Below, one piece after another: positions 1 to 12,082 of a stretch of 64,000 nt of DNA (its first letter is position 1; every line of letters starts with the position of its first letter). The position numbers were made by a program, and so were the translations under genes. The notes beneath the pieces were generated by a model. That model worked only from the letters and a program-made list of their open reading frames with translations, was not told the origin of the DNA and made no database searches. This DNA is from Xestospongia bergquistia (lineage: Eukaryota > Porifera > Demospongiae > Haplosclerida > Petrosiidae): positions 3,970,501 to 4,034,500 of the forward strand of contig OZ014412.1 in the NCBI GenBank assembly GCA_963965975.1. Direction: 5' to 3'.

Positions 1-1195
1 AAAAGTTCACTATTTTATTCCATGCTGATTTCCACTGTCTTCATTCTCTAGTGATAAGTTACTATTATCATTGTTTTTGTTTATTTCTCTTTTATAAGTA
101 AAAGCCTTATTTATTGATGTCAACATTTAAATAGAGAAGGAACAAAGTCCCTAATGAATACTCCAATAGGTTTGATATTTCTGATCATAACATTATTAAT
201 TCCTCTTGTTCGTTCAGTAGTTTCCATTATATGATTAGTGTTTACTAGATAGTAATTATTCTGCTTTACATACATTCACAAATAAATTCATGTGTATGAT
301 CTTTTATGACATTCATTTCCTTCAGTTCATGCACTATTGTATGTAATGTACTATAATAAATGTCAGCAATAAGTAAAATTTAAATTGTAACCTACTTGTA
401 CATAAGAAATATTATGTATTCCTGTCACAATGTACTCATATACTTTATACATTTGATATAATATATTAGATTTATTGACCAACAAGGCAAAACCCTAAAC
501 ATATTTCCCCTTAAAGGTTAATGAAGTAATAACCCACAAGACAATCCTACTCAATACCACACAAGCTATACTGGTTATATGTACACCTATGTTAATGTAT
601 ATATGTTCTATATTGACAAGTAGTGTATATGATTATTATGACCTGGTTACAACCTATTCATTGTCATTTGGTTGGATACATGCCTACAAAATACATTGAC
701 AGCATATACTGTTTTGATTACTAGTTACAATAGAATTGACAGTCTTCTTAGAAAGGGTATGTATGTGGTATGTAGGATTGTCCTATAAGGTTGTCCATGC
801 TATGCTTTGGTCCTATTATACATTGACAGCCCTCATGTATAGGCTCAGTATCCATTTTAATAAGATATCAAAGAGAACCTTATAGCTTTGACAATTAACT
901 TCAAAACTTTCAAGTGCCAATCAGTATACTATTAATATGAAACAGTATAGTCTTTAATACTTCTCTGTGTCTAATCCTATACTATATACAATGAGAATGG
1001 CAATGATTAGCTTAAAATCAACCAATGTAGTTTTTCAATGAATTATTTCTACTATAAACAAATAGTGAATATGTTTTGGTACTTAAATGGAATATGAATA
1101 ATTGATTTGTTTCCTTTGATGGCTGTACAAGTTGTTTGTAAACAAGAAATGAATATGTCTTAGTATGAAATAGTAATAAGTAAGTAACTCTATAT
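1..1195. other. No gene recognised (AT-rich intergenic DNA)
   Basis: No exon with splice sites, long open frame or RNA gene could be supported here. The sequence is AT-rich and crowded with stops on both strands. Confidence 0.6.
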
Positions 1196-1647
1196 AACCT
1201 CCTCTACCTACAGTAGTAACATATCATTGATGTGTTCTCCAGTATGTAATAGTACAGTAATTGGATGTACATATGATATACCTAGTGGTATATATAATAT
1301 GTATGTATATGATATTGAAGAGGAGGATACATTATCAGATGACTGGGCAATATCATATACTAATATCACTATTACTGGATTGAAACCAACTTACTCATAT
1401 CCTTGTCAAGTTATAAATTCTATATCGAGCCCTGTTACTATAGTTACAGTATCAGTTGTTATACAGAAATATGTGCATTAGTTAGTAAACATGTTTTAAC
1501 TTGTTTTATCGATAAAACAATATACTAATATACTATAACGTAATATACTATAACGTAACACTGATCAATATTATTGTGTGTGTGTATGTGATGTATTATT
1601 ACATTACAGGTACCATCTACTAATAGATACTGTCCCTCTATATGTAT
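1196..1647 (+). pseudogene. Receptor remnant: cysteine-module exon and start of a tail exon
   Basis: Positions 1196-1481 translate to a stretch closely matching the cysteine-module exon of the short-tail receptor at 54084-56070. It shares M-C-S-P-V-C, the V-I-G-C-T-Y-D motif, Y-N-M-Y-V-Y-D-I-E-E-E and L-S-D-D-W. The 5' half of the exon is missing and the frame stops at 1481. After an acceptor-like TTACAG, positions 1610-1647 resemble the start of the tail exon but contain in-frame stops. No signal, Ig or FN3 exon is seen upstream. This is a decayed fragment of a short-tail receptor whose TM exon lies further on at 2882. Confidence 0.75.
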
Positions 1648-2625
1648 TCACTAATATGTCTGCTTATAGAAAGATGTTTTGTTTGTACATATGAATGTTG
1701 GATATACAAATAATCAATATTCATAGATAGATGTCGTAAGTCTTCTAACATTGATCTCCCAAAGTTTAAAAATAATTCATAATTATAAAATGCTTAATCA
1801 TTTATAAATGAAACCATCAACAAACAATTCCCAGAAGTTCACTGGCTTATCATTTCTCCTGAGAATACAATATTACATCATAGCTGTCATGATGCATAAG
1901 GAAAATGTTATGTTAGTATTCAGAATTATTCAGCTGTTATCCATTTCTATTGTACATTATCATCAGTACAATGGAATGAATGGTACATATAAAGATGTCA
2001 TTGTTGAAATTTGTGTAAACTAGAGCACCTGTATCATAATATGTTTCAGCTATACAATTTTTAAACAGATGGATGGAGATGTTAATGAAATATTACTGTT
2101 ACCAAGAATAATACATGCATTTATACCTGAGTATTTAATCTATATACAATTAATAAAAGTTAAATTTAAAGTCAATAAAGATTGGTAACTAATAGTATAA
2201 ATTAAATTGCCACCTGGCAACATAGGTTATGTTAGATAATGAATATGCTTTCTATGAAAAAGAATTATAATTTATTTATAGTGCATTTAAATGCAAGCAA
2301 GATTAATAAAGGGTATAAGTGACTTAATGACCGAACGTCATGTTCATATCATATTTATGTACTTTATTTAACTTATCAACAAATTAATTTATGATTAAAA
2401 TCTAAAATCAGATGTCTAGTCTATTTAAATTATTTTATTTATAATAACACATGCATATAATACATTTTAAAGTAACTAAACAATTGTGAACAAATAGCTA
2501 TAAAACAATACTAAACTAAATGTAATTTTAATTTTTTAAAATGAAGGTCAATGATAATGTCATTGCTATTTTTCATATTTATCCTCAGACATAGGAGGTA
2601 ATGTAGTATAATAATAATGTATATG
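1648..2625. other. No gene recognised between receptor scraps
   Basis: AT-rich DNA lying where introns or lost exons of the decayed receptor would be. A 71-codon open frame at 1808-2023 shows no family resemblance or splice context. Confidence 0.5.
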
Positions 2626-2862
2626 TTTTGCAATAAGGGACAATTCTGGCAAAACATTTGTGATGTAATTTATGAAAAGAACCACTGTTAAAACATCTTA
2701 AATAACAGTTTTGTATACATATAGCTACCATGCATACACAACAAGTTATTGCAGCTGCATAAATGTATGCAAAACTGTTTTTGAAGTTTTTTTAACAGTG
2801 ATTTTTTTTCATAAATCACGTCAAAAATGTTTTGACAGAAGTAGTCCCTTATTGCAAATTTG
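2626..2862. repeat. Fold-back inverted repeat (MITE-like)
   Basis: About 95-bp arms (roughly 2626-2725 and 2764-2858) are imperfect reverse complements. Both contain GCAATAAGGGA, CAAAACATTT, AATTTATGAAA-type and CACTGTTAAAA blocks. The loop is about 40 bp. The element sits just 20 bp before the acceptor of the decayed TM exon, so it interrupted the intron of the receptor copy. No coding capacity is seen. Confidence 0.7.
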
Positions 2863-2881
2863 GTCACATATGTAGTATTAG

Positions 2882-3102
2882 GTAGTCTAGTGGGTGTGTC
2901 AGTTTTAATACTAGTATTTACTGTACTAGTACATATAGTGATATGTTGGATAAGAAGAATTAAGTTACTGAGACAAGGTAATACTAACAGTGGGAATAGT
3001 TTGTAAATGATATTATTCATTGTAGGTACTGTACAATCTCCTGTTAGTCTGTTAACAGATACTGTTCCTTATCAAGTTATTCACAAAAACTGTTTACAAT
3101 GA
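2882..3102 (+). pseudogene. Receptor remnant: TM exon plus truncated tail exon
   Basis: The exon at 2882-2977 (96 nt, phase 1-1) follows TTAG and ends at AG|GTAATA. It encodes a hydrophobic helix (G-V-S-V-L-I-L-V-F-T-V-L-V-H-I-V-I-C-W) and then basic residues, as in the short-tail receptor. A second exon starts at 3026 after TGTAG, reads G-T-V-Q-S-P-V-S-L-L-T-D-T-V-P-Y-Q-V-I and stops at 3100-3102, before the tyrosine motifs. The lost tail segment appears inverted just downstream at 3195-3265. Exon structure is intact but the tail is broken, so this is called a pseudogene fragment. Confidence 0.78.
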
Positions 3103-3194
3103 AACACAAATAGAAAAGTAAGATATATATTTTAGTATGTATATTTATTTAATAATAGACACAATTTTAGTCATAAAATATAATATATGAAGTA

Positions 3195-3265
3195 CATTTG
3201 TTTATCCTCTAGTTCAGTAGTAGGATTAATTATCTCAACATTCTCATATTGAGGAATATCTGAAT
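3195..3265 (-). pseudogene. Inverted scrap of the short-tail receptor tail exon
   Basis: On the minus strand this reads I-P-Q-Y-E-N-V-E-I-I-N-P-T-T-E-L-E, matching the Y-E-N-V tyrosine segment of the short-tail receptors. It is inverted relative to the TM and tail exon at 2882-3102, which ends exactly where this segment should begin. A local inversion of the gene end is the likely cause. Confidence 0.7.
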
Positions 3266-4099
3266 AGTAGTACACTATTTAATATCAGAGTATTGAGTAT
3301 GTCCTCTTAATATATTAGTATATTATATAAGAAATATTACTCATTCAATATATTTTTATTATCATATCCTTCTTGAAATTGAGTAGTCATTGAAATTCCC
3401 CTTTATTTGATTGTAGTAACATATATATGTATATATTATGAATTAGACCAGTGAGCTAACTAAATAGAATGTACATACAGTGATATATTTTATATAATGT
3501 TATATAAGGGAAATATCAGTGTGTACATGTTATGTAGCCTTCTGATTCACCAAAGACCAACCCATTGTTTGAATAATAATCAACACATAAAGTCTTATGA
3601 TTTCTGGTGGTTTGAGTTTTAGTGATATTCAGTGTAGTTGCCACCCTCTTTGTTTAATAGTTAGGTTTTATTTTGATAAGGATGGGTTGTCCATAACACT
3701 TTAAAGGAGGGATAATATAACCATGCTATTGGCACTAAAATCTATTAATGCGTAATTATTATTGTGTTTTATTGTTTACTATCGTAACAGGCCCACTAGA
3801 TTTGTTACAGTAGGTGTATTGAACTAACCTACTTGTCAAGTGTGAAGTTATTGCTAAAGCTAATGAAAAAAGGACTATATCAATTGGGAGTTGTTATTGT
3901 TGTTTTTTCTTAATATATGAACCAAGTTCATATTTACCATGTCAAATTGTCAAATAATTCTCATTATAATTCTTTATATTGAACTCATTTAAAACAGAAC
4001 TTAAACCAGTCCTAAAACATATCTATTTTACATTGAAATACACATATCAACTAGTTACTAACAAGCTAATGAGAAATTTATTTTATTATGCTCTGGTTG

Positions 4100-4276
4100 T
4101 ATACCAGTAATATTACTAGTATATGTCCACTGGTAGTATATTAGATATATCAGTAATATTACCGGTATATGTCCACTGGTAGTATATTAGATATATCAGT
4201 AATATTACCAGTATATGTCCACTGGTAGTATATTAGATATATCAGTAATATTACCAATATATGTCCACTGGTAGGT
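4100..4276 (-). repeat. 46-bp minisatellite, about four units
   Basis: Near-perfect tandem units contain TATATGTCCACTGGTAGTAT, with TCAGTAATATTACC between them. This is the reverse complement of the larger array at 37984-38570. Each unit carries an inverted repeat (CCAGT...ACTGG). No coding role is apparent. Confidence 0.9.
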
Positions 4277-5639
4277 ATATAAATATATCAGAGAAAAACA
4301 AAGAGCATTTACCATACACTAAATATACATATTGATTGATACTTAAGGTAGAGTATTTGTTGTTAATAAAAGTCACATAATATTATACAAATATGTGTCA
4401 TGAAACATTAGTTTTCTTTAAAGTGCTTCATTTTCAAATTAAAATCACAAACAAACTATTAACTCAGTTATAAACGAAAGACTTAAATAACACAATTATA
4501 AATAAATAATAATTGACAACTCTGGTTCTACCCAGTAAATACAAATTGTTCTTAGAGTATAGTAGATTTGATAAAGTATTCAATTATCATTAAATATTCC
4601 AGTAAACAAACAAACTTGAGTATTATTAAAATATCAGTCCAATATATCAGAATCCTTGATAGATATAGTAGATATAATTGTACACCTGTCATTATGTATT
4701 ATATATCAATGATCACTCTAACTACAGCTACTTACCATTACAAAGTCTGTTGGTTCATCTTCTAATCACTATTATTCATTTTAAAATACTATATAACTGT
4801 TAGTATAATTATATTAATTAATACCTATATTACTAGTATCAGCATTTTAATAATTATATAAAATCTATCAATAATACTAAAATTTATTGTATAATATAAT
4901 AGTAAGTTTACTTACCATTATAAATTTTAGTATTACTAATTGTGTGGTTATTAACTACAATCTCATCAGAGTATTTTTATATACTATAACTGTAATAGGT
5001 TTAATTGATATTCCTACCAAGAATTGGTTTATCAAAAGACAACTGGTGACATAGTCAATAATGTGAGTAGATCAATGAATATTATTTATGTTGTTATGAC
5101 TATGTGTCAGATGATAAATGACACAATCCAAAGATTTGTGTTTCTGTCACATCTGACCTGTTGATGTTGGTACAAGAAATTTAGTATAGTTCCTATAAAT
5201 GGAGCAGGAACTGAAGTAATACTATGATGTAATAACAACTGACTAGACAATGGAACATTACTCATCATTCATGTTCCCCTTATCAATCACATGTGTTGTC
5301 ATGACCTATTGTTATGATATACCATGCACTTTCAAGTATGAGATCAACATCTATACTATCATACAACTCTATACTTGAGTAGGAGTAACAGTACGACTAC
5401 TATAAGAACATTAACTATGCTTTTACATTACATGATGTACCTTTATTACATGGAAATTCAATACATTATTATCTATGAGGGAGTGTTTACCTGTCACAAC
5501 TTTTGGTTACGAAAAAGAAATATTTTTGATAAAACTGATTTTATAGCCTTAGAGTGTTACATGTTAGAATAACAATACAACAATATTCAAGGATATGTAG
5601 TCATGAATAAGACTTGCTTTTCCTCATATACCAATTTCC
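4277..5639. other. No gene recognised
   Basis: AT-rich DNA with only short open frames. At 5480-5510 a short + strand frame reads E-G-V-F-T-C-H-N-F, and a similar E-G-V-Y-T-C-H-N-F occurs on the minus strand near 6500-6545. It could be an Ig F-strand scrap, but this is too short to call. Confidence 0.4.
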
Positions 5640-5930
5640 CTTTCTGTATATTGTAGTTTAATTACTGTATTATATCACTAAACCATTTAAGTATGAAATG
5701 TTTTTGTGAATGATAAATTATTTTCGTTGAAGTTATGACTAAATAATAACAGTTTTGACTTTGATACATACTTTCTCATAAGTTAGTCATACACAATATC
5801 ATTCATAACAGTAAGTGGGAATGACATGGTCATCCACCCCTCATTTCTAAGGGAAACACTTCATGAATTTAATTTGTTCAACAAATATTGTTAATAATTG
5901 ACCCTATAAGCTAGTTGTGTTTTAAGGAAT
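5640..5930. repeat. Direct duplication, copy 1
   Basis: About 290 bp that recurs about 0.9 kb downstream at 6532-6800. Shared blocks include AATAATAACAGTTTTGACTT, GATACATACTTTCTCATAAG and CACAATATCATTCATAACAG. The copies differ by small indels, so the duplication is not recent. No coding content was recognised. Confidence 0.75.
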
Positions 5931-6236
5931 GGTCACTACATTGTCCTTACTAGATATACTTGCCAACTGTTGTAATTCTGTAGTCCGATAACCATATAAA
6001 GTAACCCAGATGAGTAGTTATAGTAAAGGTAAAGTTAAAAGTAGTAGTTACTTTTATTGGTTAAAACAATATATGATAAACAGACTAAAAAGATTGAATG
6101 TTGACTGTGGCAATAACCATTATGTTTGCATTTATATATCTGTTATTGTTGATGTTTGTTTGTTTGTGCAAGGTAAATCTTTCCCTCTTATTATCTACAG
6201 AAGAGGCATTCAATTGGTTCTCAGAAAAGCTTGTTA

Positions 6237-6358
6237 TTATTTAATTTTTATCACATCATATGCAGTACATGTGTTTATCTCTAGTTCACTAGTAGGTAGT
6301 GTATTAGTGATCATGTCAACATTCTCATATTGAGGTATAACTTGATGAGGGACAGTAT
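6237..6358 (-). pseudogene. Isolated tail exon of a short-tail receptor
   Basis: The minus strand after a CTAACAG acceptor-like site is open for 41 codons to a TAA at 6237-6239. It contains P-Q-Y-E-N-V, L-P-T-S-E-L-E and T-A-Y-D-V-I, aligned with the tail of the gene at 54084-56070. The ITSM-like motif T-x-Y-x-x-I is preserved. No TM exon is found upstream on this strand, so it is an orphan exon, possibly carried here by the inversion suggested at 3195-3265. Confidence 0.72.
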
Positions 6359-6531
6359 CTGTTAGAGGAAAAGTAATCCATGCTGACAAAGGTTGACATT
6401 CATACTTTCTTTTTTCTCAATCACATAAGTGTCATGACCTATTTTAGGATATAACTTGCACTTTCAAGTATGAGATCATATCTCAAAAATATTCCATTAT
6501 TTGTAACAAAAGTTGTGACAGGTGTACACTC

Positions 6532-6800
6532 CCTCATATATTGCAGTTTAATTATTATGCTACTAAACAAACATAATTGAAGTGAATGGAATGTTTTGTG
6601 AATGATAAAATAATTTTGCTGAAGCTAAGACTAAATAATAACAGTTTTGACTTTGATACATACTTTCTCATAAGTTATTCATACACAATATCATTCATAA
6701 CAGTAACTGGGAATTTCATGGCCATCCACCCATTTCTAAGGGAAACTTTTTTATGAATATTATTGTTCCAGCTGCTGTTAATCTTATAAGATAGTTGTGC
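6532..6800. repeat. Direct duplication, copy 2
   Basis: Second copy of the segment at 5640-5930, with the same order of blocks and about 0.9 kb spacing. Confidence 0.75.
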
Positions 6801-8248
6801 CTAAAACTATTGGTTAAAATAAATCATTTTACTATGCCTTAATTGTTTCATTAACAAATAGCTAGTTGACCCTCAACACTTCCTTCATATTGTAGTCATT
6901 CATTCTATACTTGCATTGTGTCAAGTTGTAACACTCAATGTAGTCCACTCACAAAGGTTTGTTGACAAAAATAATATACATTCATTGCTGACATGTCTTA
7001 TTATACATTCATCTTCAATTTAGTAAACTGAATGGATTCATTACTACATTTAAAGTTTAGTTTCCTCAAAGAAACATGTGAGCATGGTTCAAAGGTCTAT
7101 GCCAACGAGATAAATTATAAAAAATTATATCTAAGAGTGGTATCTTTTCTAAATTTATATTGTTCATAGACTTCAAGTTTGAAGTTATATGTAATATATC
7201 TGTCAGTTTAATGAACCATAACATATAAATAATAACTTAATTTTAATTGTTCTAACATTACATTATAGCTATATATTACATGAGAAATATGATATGTAAT
7301 GATTTTTTTCTGTTCATTTGAGGCTACTTGTTGTCCAGTTTTGTTTTACTATTGAGATCAAGTTTAACATTGTTATTATTACAACATAATAAATTATTAT
7401 ACTTAAATTATATTATTATATTAAATTATATTGGTTTATTACTAGTATTACAAAATAATATAATATAGTACTAATAGTATAATTATTATATGTCCATACT
7501 ATACCAAACAGGAGATACAATTTTGACATTCCGATGTAACTATGTAGATACGTTTCTTTATTTATTTAACATGAAGTGTCTTTAATAAAAGGAATATATC
7601 AAGACATGATTGTAGAAATTATCATTGTTCTATGGAGCTAGAGATGAACACCTGCAGTGCATTTGTTTAGAATGGTTGATATTGGCCAACACCTAATTCT
7701 TGGTTTGACAGCTGTACAACCAAAACCAGATGGTACATCCTTGGATGGTTTTGTTAAGCATAATTAGTATCACACTTCCTAGAAATATTTATAAAGGAAC
7801 TCTGATAACATTAAATAAATAAAACATAACACTTCTCAGAACAAATAAATTTAATTTCCATTTTACAAAAATTACTGATCCAACTATAAGGTTATTTGCA
7901 CTAATTAACTGAAATTCATAATGTAGTCAAAAGAACATTAACCTAATCTTATTCAGTACATATATTACTATATACAAGATCTCAAACTCATCTACTTTAT
8001 AAAAAACTGAAGCGAAGGAGTCATTGCCTATGATTATATACACTATATTTCAATTTTCCATATACTAGATATTAACCATTTGTGGTGCCAATCTTTAAGC
8101 AATGATTAGGCTTTTTGCAAGACTATGGAATAAGGGTTTTAACAGGTTTAGAGTTTTAGCATAGTAATAATTTTAAAAACAATATAACTCAGAAAGTAAA
8201 ATTATATATTAGAATTATATATAGACTTGAGAAACATTTAATAGGAAA
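6801..8248. other. No gene recognised; one possible receptor-tail scrap
   Basis: AT-rich DNA. At about 7632-7660 on the + strand a short frame reads E-L-E-M-N-T-C-S-A-F-V then stop, echoing the E-L-E-M-N-T-C segment of the short-tail receptor tail with the tyrosine replaced. It is too short for its own entry. Confidence 0.4.
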
Positions 8249-8530
8249 TTTGTCATTTGAACTGAGGCCTTTGTTACCATAGTTTTATTAATGCAATGTA
8301 AGCCCAAAAGTGAGTTACCACAAAGCCAGAACAATAGTGTAACTCAATATGTATGAGACAACTAGTCGTAGTTTATAGTATTAGACAATAAACTATAAAG
8401 ATTGCTTTGGCATCTATTTGGCTTTATACATATTGAGTTAGACGATAGTTTTGGCTTTGTGGTAACTTAGTATTAAATTAACATCATCTTGACGAAACGA
8501 AGGTAACAATGGCCTCAGATGAATGACAAT
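8249..8530. mobile_element. Fold-back MITE-like element
   Basis: Two arms of about 105 bp (about 8249-8355 and 8423-8530) are reverse complements at roughly three positions in four. Matching blocks include GAGGCC...TTGTTACC, GTTACCACAAAGCC and AACTCAATATGTAT. A smaller palindrome (TAGTTTATAGT...ACAATAAACTA) lies in the loop. No coding capacity. A minus-strand open frame at 8438-8794 runs through it and is judged accidental. Confidence 0.75.
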
Positions 8531-8617
8531 GCTTTTTAAGTAAATACATACTGTAGAAAAATTGATTGATTGATTTTGGTTATGTAGGTTGTATGCATGT
8601 AGAAAATTATTTGATGC

Positions 8618-8710
8618 AGACTGAAAGTAAATATCATACTGTTTTGACTGTTTGCATAAATAACCAGTCCGATAGTGAATTAAAACAGTATGATATTTAT
8701 TTTCAATTTG
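8618..8710. repeat. Short inverted repeat
   Basis: Arms GAAAGTAAATATCATACTGT and ACAGTATGATATTTATTTTC are reverse complements separated by about 40 bp. This is possibly a small fold-back element. Confidence 0.65.
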
Positions 8711-9209
8711 CACTGTCACCAGTTTGACCCTGCAGCCTGCATACTGTAAAAATGAACAGTAATGTTCATTTCCTACCAGTGAACACTGTGTCAATTTGCC
8801 ACAAATTTCATTTGTAGGAAGCGAATGTCACATTATTTTTGCAGTACACATAAAACCATGTATCAGTTTTACAATGCAATAGACTGCGTCCGTCTTAACT
8901 ACTATGAAAATTTCTGTTTGAAATCTGTTTACTCGTTTTCAACTCTATACACCTCCAGGAAAAGTGGGGACAAAATCCATTTTTTTGTAGCACCAGAGAT
9001 ATACATACAAAATACCTTTCGCTCCGTAGACTGTGACAGTCTGGAAAGGTTAGGGGACGCAACAATAAAATACGTAACCATATAGAACGCGGAGAAGAGT
9101 GAACAGTTACGAGGGTTTTTTTTTATAAGTGAAATTCAATAATAATTACATTTAATAGTATTGTTTCTTTACTGTGAATGACATCCACGCCTCCGTAGTC
9201 CGTAACGGA

Positions 9210-9775
9210 CAGGGCCTCCAATGTTAGGGAAATTTCCCTAAAACTAGGGAATAATTGATTAACTTAGGGTCCAGGGGAGGAATTTTTAAAAATTAAGTAA
9301 TTTAGGGATTTTATAATTTCAAACTTTTAATAATATTCATAACTAATAATAAATTCATAGCCTATTTAAAATCTATTTTTGATAAACATGCATGATTACA
9401 TACATGTAAAATTTACTGATTAGCAGGTATACTACAAAACAAAGACAAGAAATAGTATGAAAACAAAAACTTTAGATGCTATTATTTTGACTAAACGAAG
9501 CTTGCCTTGCGCTTGTGTGGAATTTAAACCTGACAGTTCCATGTGCAAATGTGTCAACTTAGAAATATATGATAGTGATGAAAGTTCTGACTCTGACAAT
9601 GACTAAGTATTGGTTTAAGTATAAGATAAGTATTGGTTTTTCTAGAGAAAATTCAAGGAAATATTGTAAAACTTAAGGGGAGGTTTAGGGGGTTACTAAT
9701 TTTGTATTTAGGGAAATAAAGGGAAAAATTTTAGTTCCCCTAGGGGAAAATCAAATTTTGAGGTTGGAGGCCCTG
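9210..9775. mobile_element. Non-autonomous hAT-type transposon with 8-bp target duplication
   Basis: The element begins CAGGGCCTCCAA and ends TTGGAGGCCCTG, a perfect 12-bp terminal inverted repeat. It is flanked by the 8-bp direct repeat GTAACGGA (9202-9209 and 9776-9783). CAGGG-type ends and 8-bp duplications are the hallmark of hAT elements. Subterminal GGGAAA/CCCTA-rich DNA fills much of the 566 bp. A 49-codon + frame from 9457 ends in an acidic Ser/Asp run and may be a scrap of transposase C-terminus (inference). Confidence 0.88.
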
Positions 9776-9783
9776 GTAACGGA

Positions 9784-10354
9784 CAGACAAAAGTCACAAG
9801 ACTTAACGGAATGCAATCATTTAGTGCATTAGCGTGCGAAACTAGCGACCGTCATCTATATAGTTGTTGAAAGCAGACAGAATTGAAAACGAGATTGTAA
9901 GTGTATCTATGTTATCTAACACTCTAACACTTATTTTTTTAAGATTCTACCTAAGAAATGACTCTTGTGGTATATATCGTATTAATGTTACTTTCCAAGC
10001 ACATATTGGGTACGTACAGAATATATGTATATTACTAGTACTAGTCAGTATAGTCTATAAAAATAATTAATAGTTCATTGCTGCTGCGTCGAGCTAGACC
10101 CTTCTCTTTGCTGATGTTTGATAAAGACGAAGCAAAGGTCACAATGGAGGTAGTCTGACTTTCCCGACCTTCCAGCTAAAAAGACAAGCACAAATTAAAT
10201 AGGACTCGTACAGCGAGAATGTGGGTGTGCGTAGAACATACTCAGACCTGAGCATGTATTAGCATATTGAAAAACATAAAATGGTTGTTGTGATATACGT
10301 TGGAGATATGATCTTTCGAGCGAGACAACTAATGTGAACGGTGCAGCAAAATCT
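9784..10354. other. No gene recognised; CpG-richer spacer
   Basis: Compared with its surroundings this stretch has more CpG. No exon with a clear signal peptide or splice donor is found. A 68-codon + frame at 9864-10070 has no recognisable features. Confidence 0.4.
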
Positions 10355-10650
10355 CACGGAAGCCGAAGGGCGCCATCCATTTTTACTTCGTAATTTCATA
10401 TTCTGCTTTGAAATTTCTGAAAATATCCAATATACTACTTTTGAGTTTTCCCAAAAAATTTCAATCCTACACCCCCGCCCTAACTGGGAAACATGTCACT
10501 TCACTCGATTCTAAGAGACAGCTCGCGGTGCTCGCGCTTCATTTCATTGAGCGATGGAAAATAGAATTGGAATTGGAATATTTTTGAAAACTTCAAAGCA
10601 GAATATGAAATTACGAAGTAGAATTGGATGTCCGCCTTCGGCTTCCGTAG
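10355..10650. mobile_element. MITE with about 60-bp terminal inverted repeats
   Basis: The left arm starts CACGGAAGCCGAAGG. The right arm is the reverse complement of nearly the same sequence, and both contain ACTTCGTAATTTCATATTCT and GCTTTGAA. About 295 bp, no open frame. The target duplication is not clear. Confidence 0.8.
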
Positions 10651-10873
10651 TTATATATATATATATATTGCATATAACTTAGTCACACTTAGGAATGTGA
10701 TAATAGCTTTCCAGAACCAGGAACCATAAGAGATGAAGAGGAAGCTAATGAAGCAATATAGAGACAACAAAACACCAAAAAAATGATCTAATGGGACGTA
10801 TGCATTATTATTGATCTTTTAAATAAAAATTACGGTCAAAGGGGCAGCGCGTTAAATAGAGTATAGTTTTGCA

Positions 10874-12082
10874 ATGGTTCATTGCTGTTGTGTACCAGAG
10901 TGCTCGGCCAGATCTGACAGAGAGTCCCATTTATCGTTTTTTTCTCTTCCTCTAAAGAATAAAAGACTGTTAAAGCGATGGATTCATATGATTGAACGTA
11001 AAAACCTTCCGCTGAATCCCCACACACTAGTTTGTAAATGCAGAGGGCAGACGTTTGTATCTCAGCGAAGTTCCTTCATTGTTTCTATCAAGAACGTCTA
11101 TAAACTGGAATAAAAGCCGGAAGAAACCTCCAAGAGATTGATCTATCTTTTTATCCAACTTGGATCAGGATGAGCTTGTGATGGCTCAGGTATTTGAAGC
11201 TGAGGATCTGGAAGAGGATGATGAGGGACAAATGAAAGATATGGCTACACAAACTGAGATGAACAAAGAACAAGTGGAAGAATTACTCACCCTTCAAACA
11301 AGGTAGCAACTTTAGAAAAACAATTAGAAGAAGCAAACTCTATGATAACGTTACGACTAAGTAATATCAAAGGTGATGAAACAAAGGTTACTTTTTACAC
11401 TGGCTTTCCGTCTTTCTCAACTTTGAAAGCATGTTATGATTTTCTTGGACCATCTGTGGATCTTTTGAAATATTCCAAGAAGCAAGAGGATTGTGACGTT
11501 GAAAGGAGTGCAGAGAACAAGTATCTTCGTCAATGATTTTTGCCACCACTCGAGGAGTTTTTCATGACGTTAACTTGAACAAGACCTAGGATAGTCAAAT
11601 TACATGTACTTGGATTGATTTCCTCTTTGTGAAATTTAAAGAACTTCCTTTATGGCCACCTAAAGAGTTAGCGAAAGAAAACATGCCACAAATATTCAAA
11701 AGAAATTATCCAACAACAAGGGTCATCCTTGATGCAACAGAAATATACATTGAGCAACTCCATTTACCTGAACTTCTGCAGATGACCTTTTCCAACTATA
11801 AAAATGACAATACATTTAAAGGTCTTGCAGGCATCTCACCTGATGGCGTAATAACTTTCATTTCTTCACTCTTCCCTGGCAGCATATCAGATAAGTCCTT
11901 GACAAGACAGTAGTGTGCTGGATTTGCTGGAGGCAGGAAACTCAGTAATGGCAGATAGGGGATTTGACATTGAAGATGTTCTGTTGCGAGGTGTTCGTTT
12001 GAATATTCCCCCCTTTTTATGTGGTAAAACCCGGCTGTCTGAAAAAGAATTGATTATTACTAGATGCATTGCATCTCTATGA
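10874..12082 (+). pseudogene. THAP-domain, DDE_Tnp_4-type transposase, broken
   Basis: The start at 10874 gives an N-terminal THAP-like zinc finger: M-V-H-C-C-C-V-P-E-C, then F-F-S-L-P and K-R-W. Its second Cys/His pair is damaged (C-K-C-R where C-x2-H is expected). After several frame breaks, the frame at 11342 reads Y-T-G-F-P-S-F-S-T-L, and the one at 11629 contains W-P-P-K-E-L, L-D-A-T-E-I, and G-I-S-P-D-G-V-I-T-F with S-D-K-S-L-T. The next frame (about 11908-12080) has V-M-A-D-R-G-F-D-I and L-N-I-P-P-F-L. These are the D..D..E-type motifs of the DDE_Tnp_4 endonuclease family. At least three frameshifts or stops mean it is not functional. Confidence 0.82.

Noticed and set aside
5466..6545. 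Ig-domain exon from E-G-V-[FY]-T-C-H-N-F frames at 5480 (+) and 6500-6545 (-)
   Set aside because: Only a nine-residue match to a generic Ig F-strand, with no flanking Ig core residues or splice pair.
8438..8794. 118-codon minus-strand ORF as a gene
   Set aside because: It runs through the fold-back repeat arm, has no domain or splice context and no paralogue.
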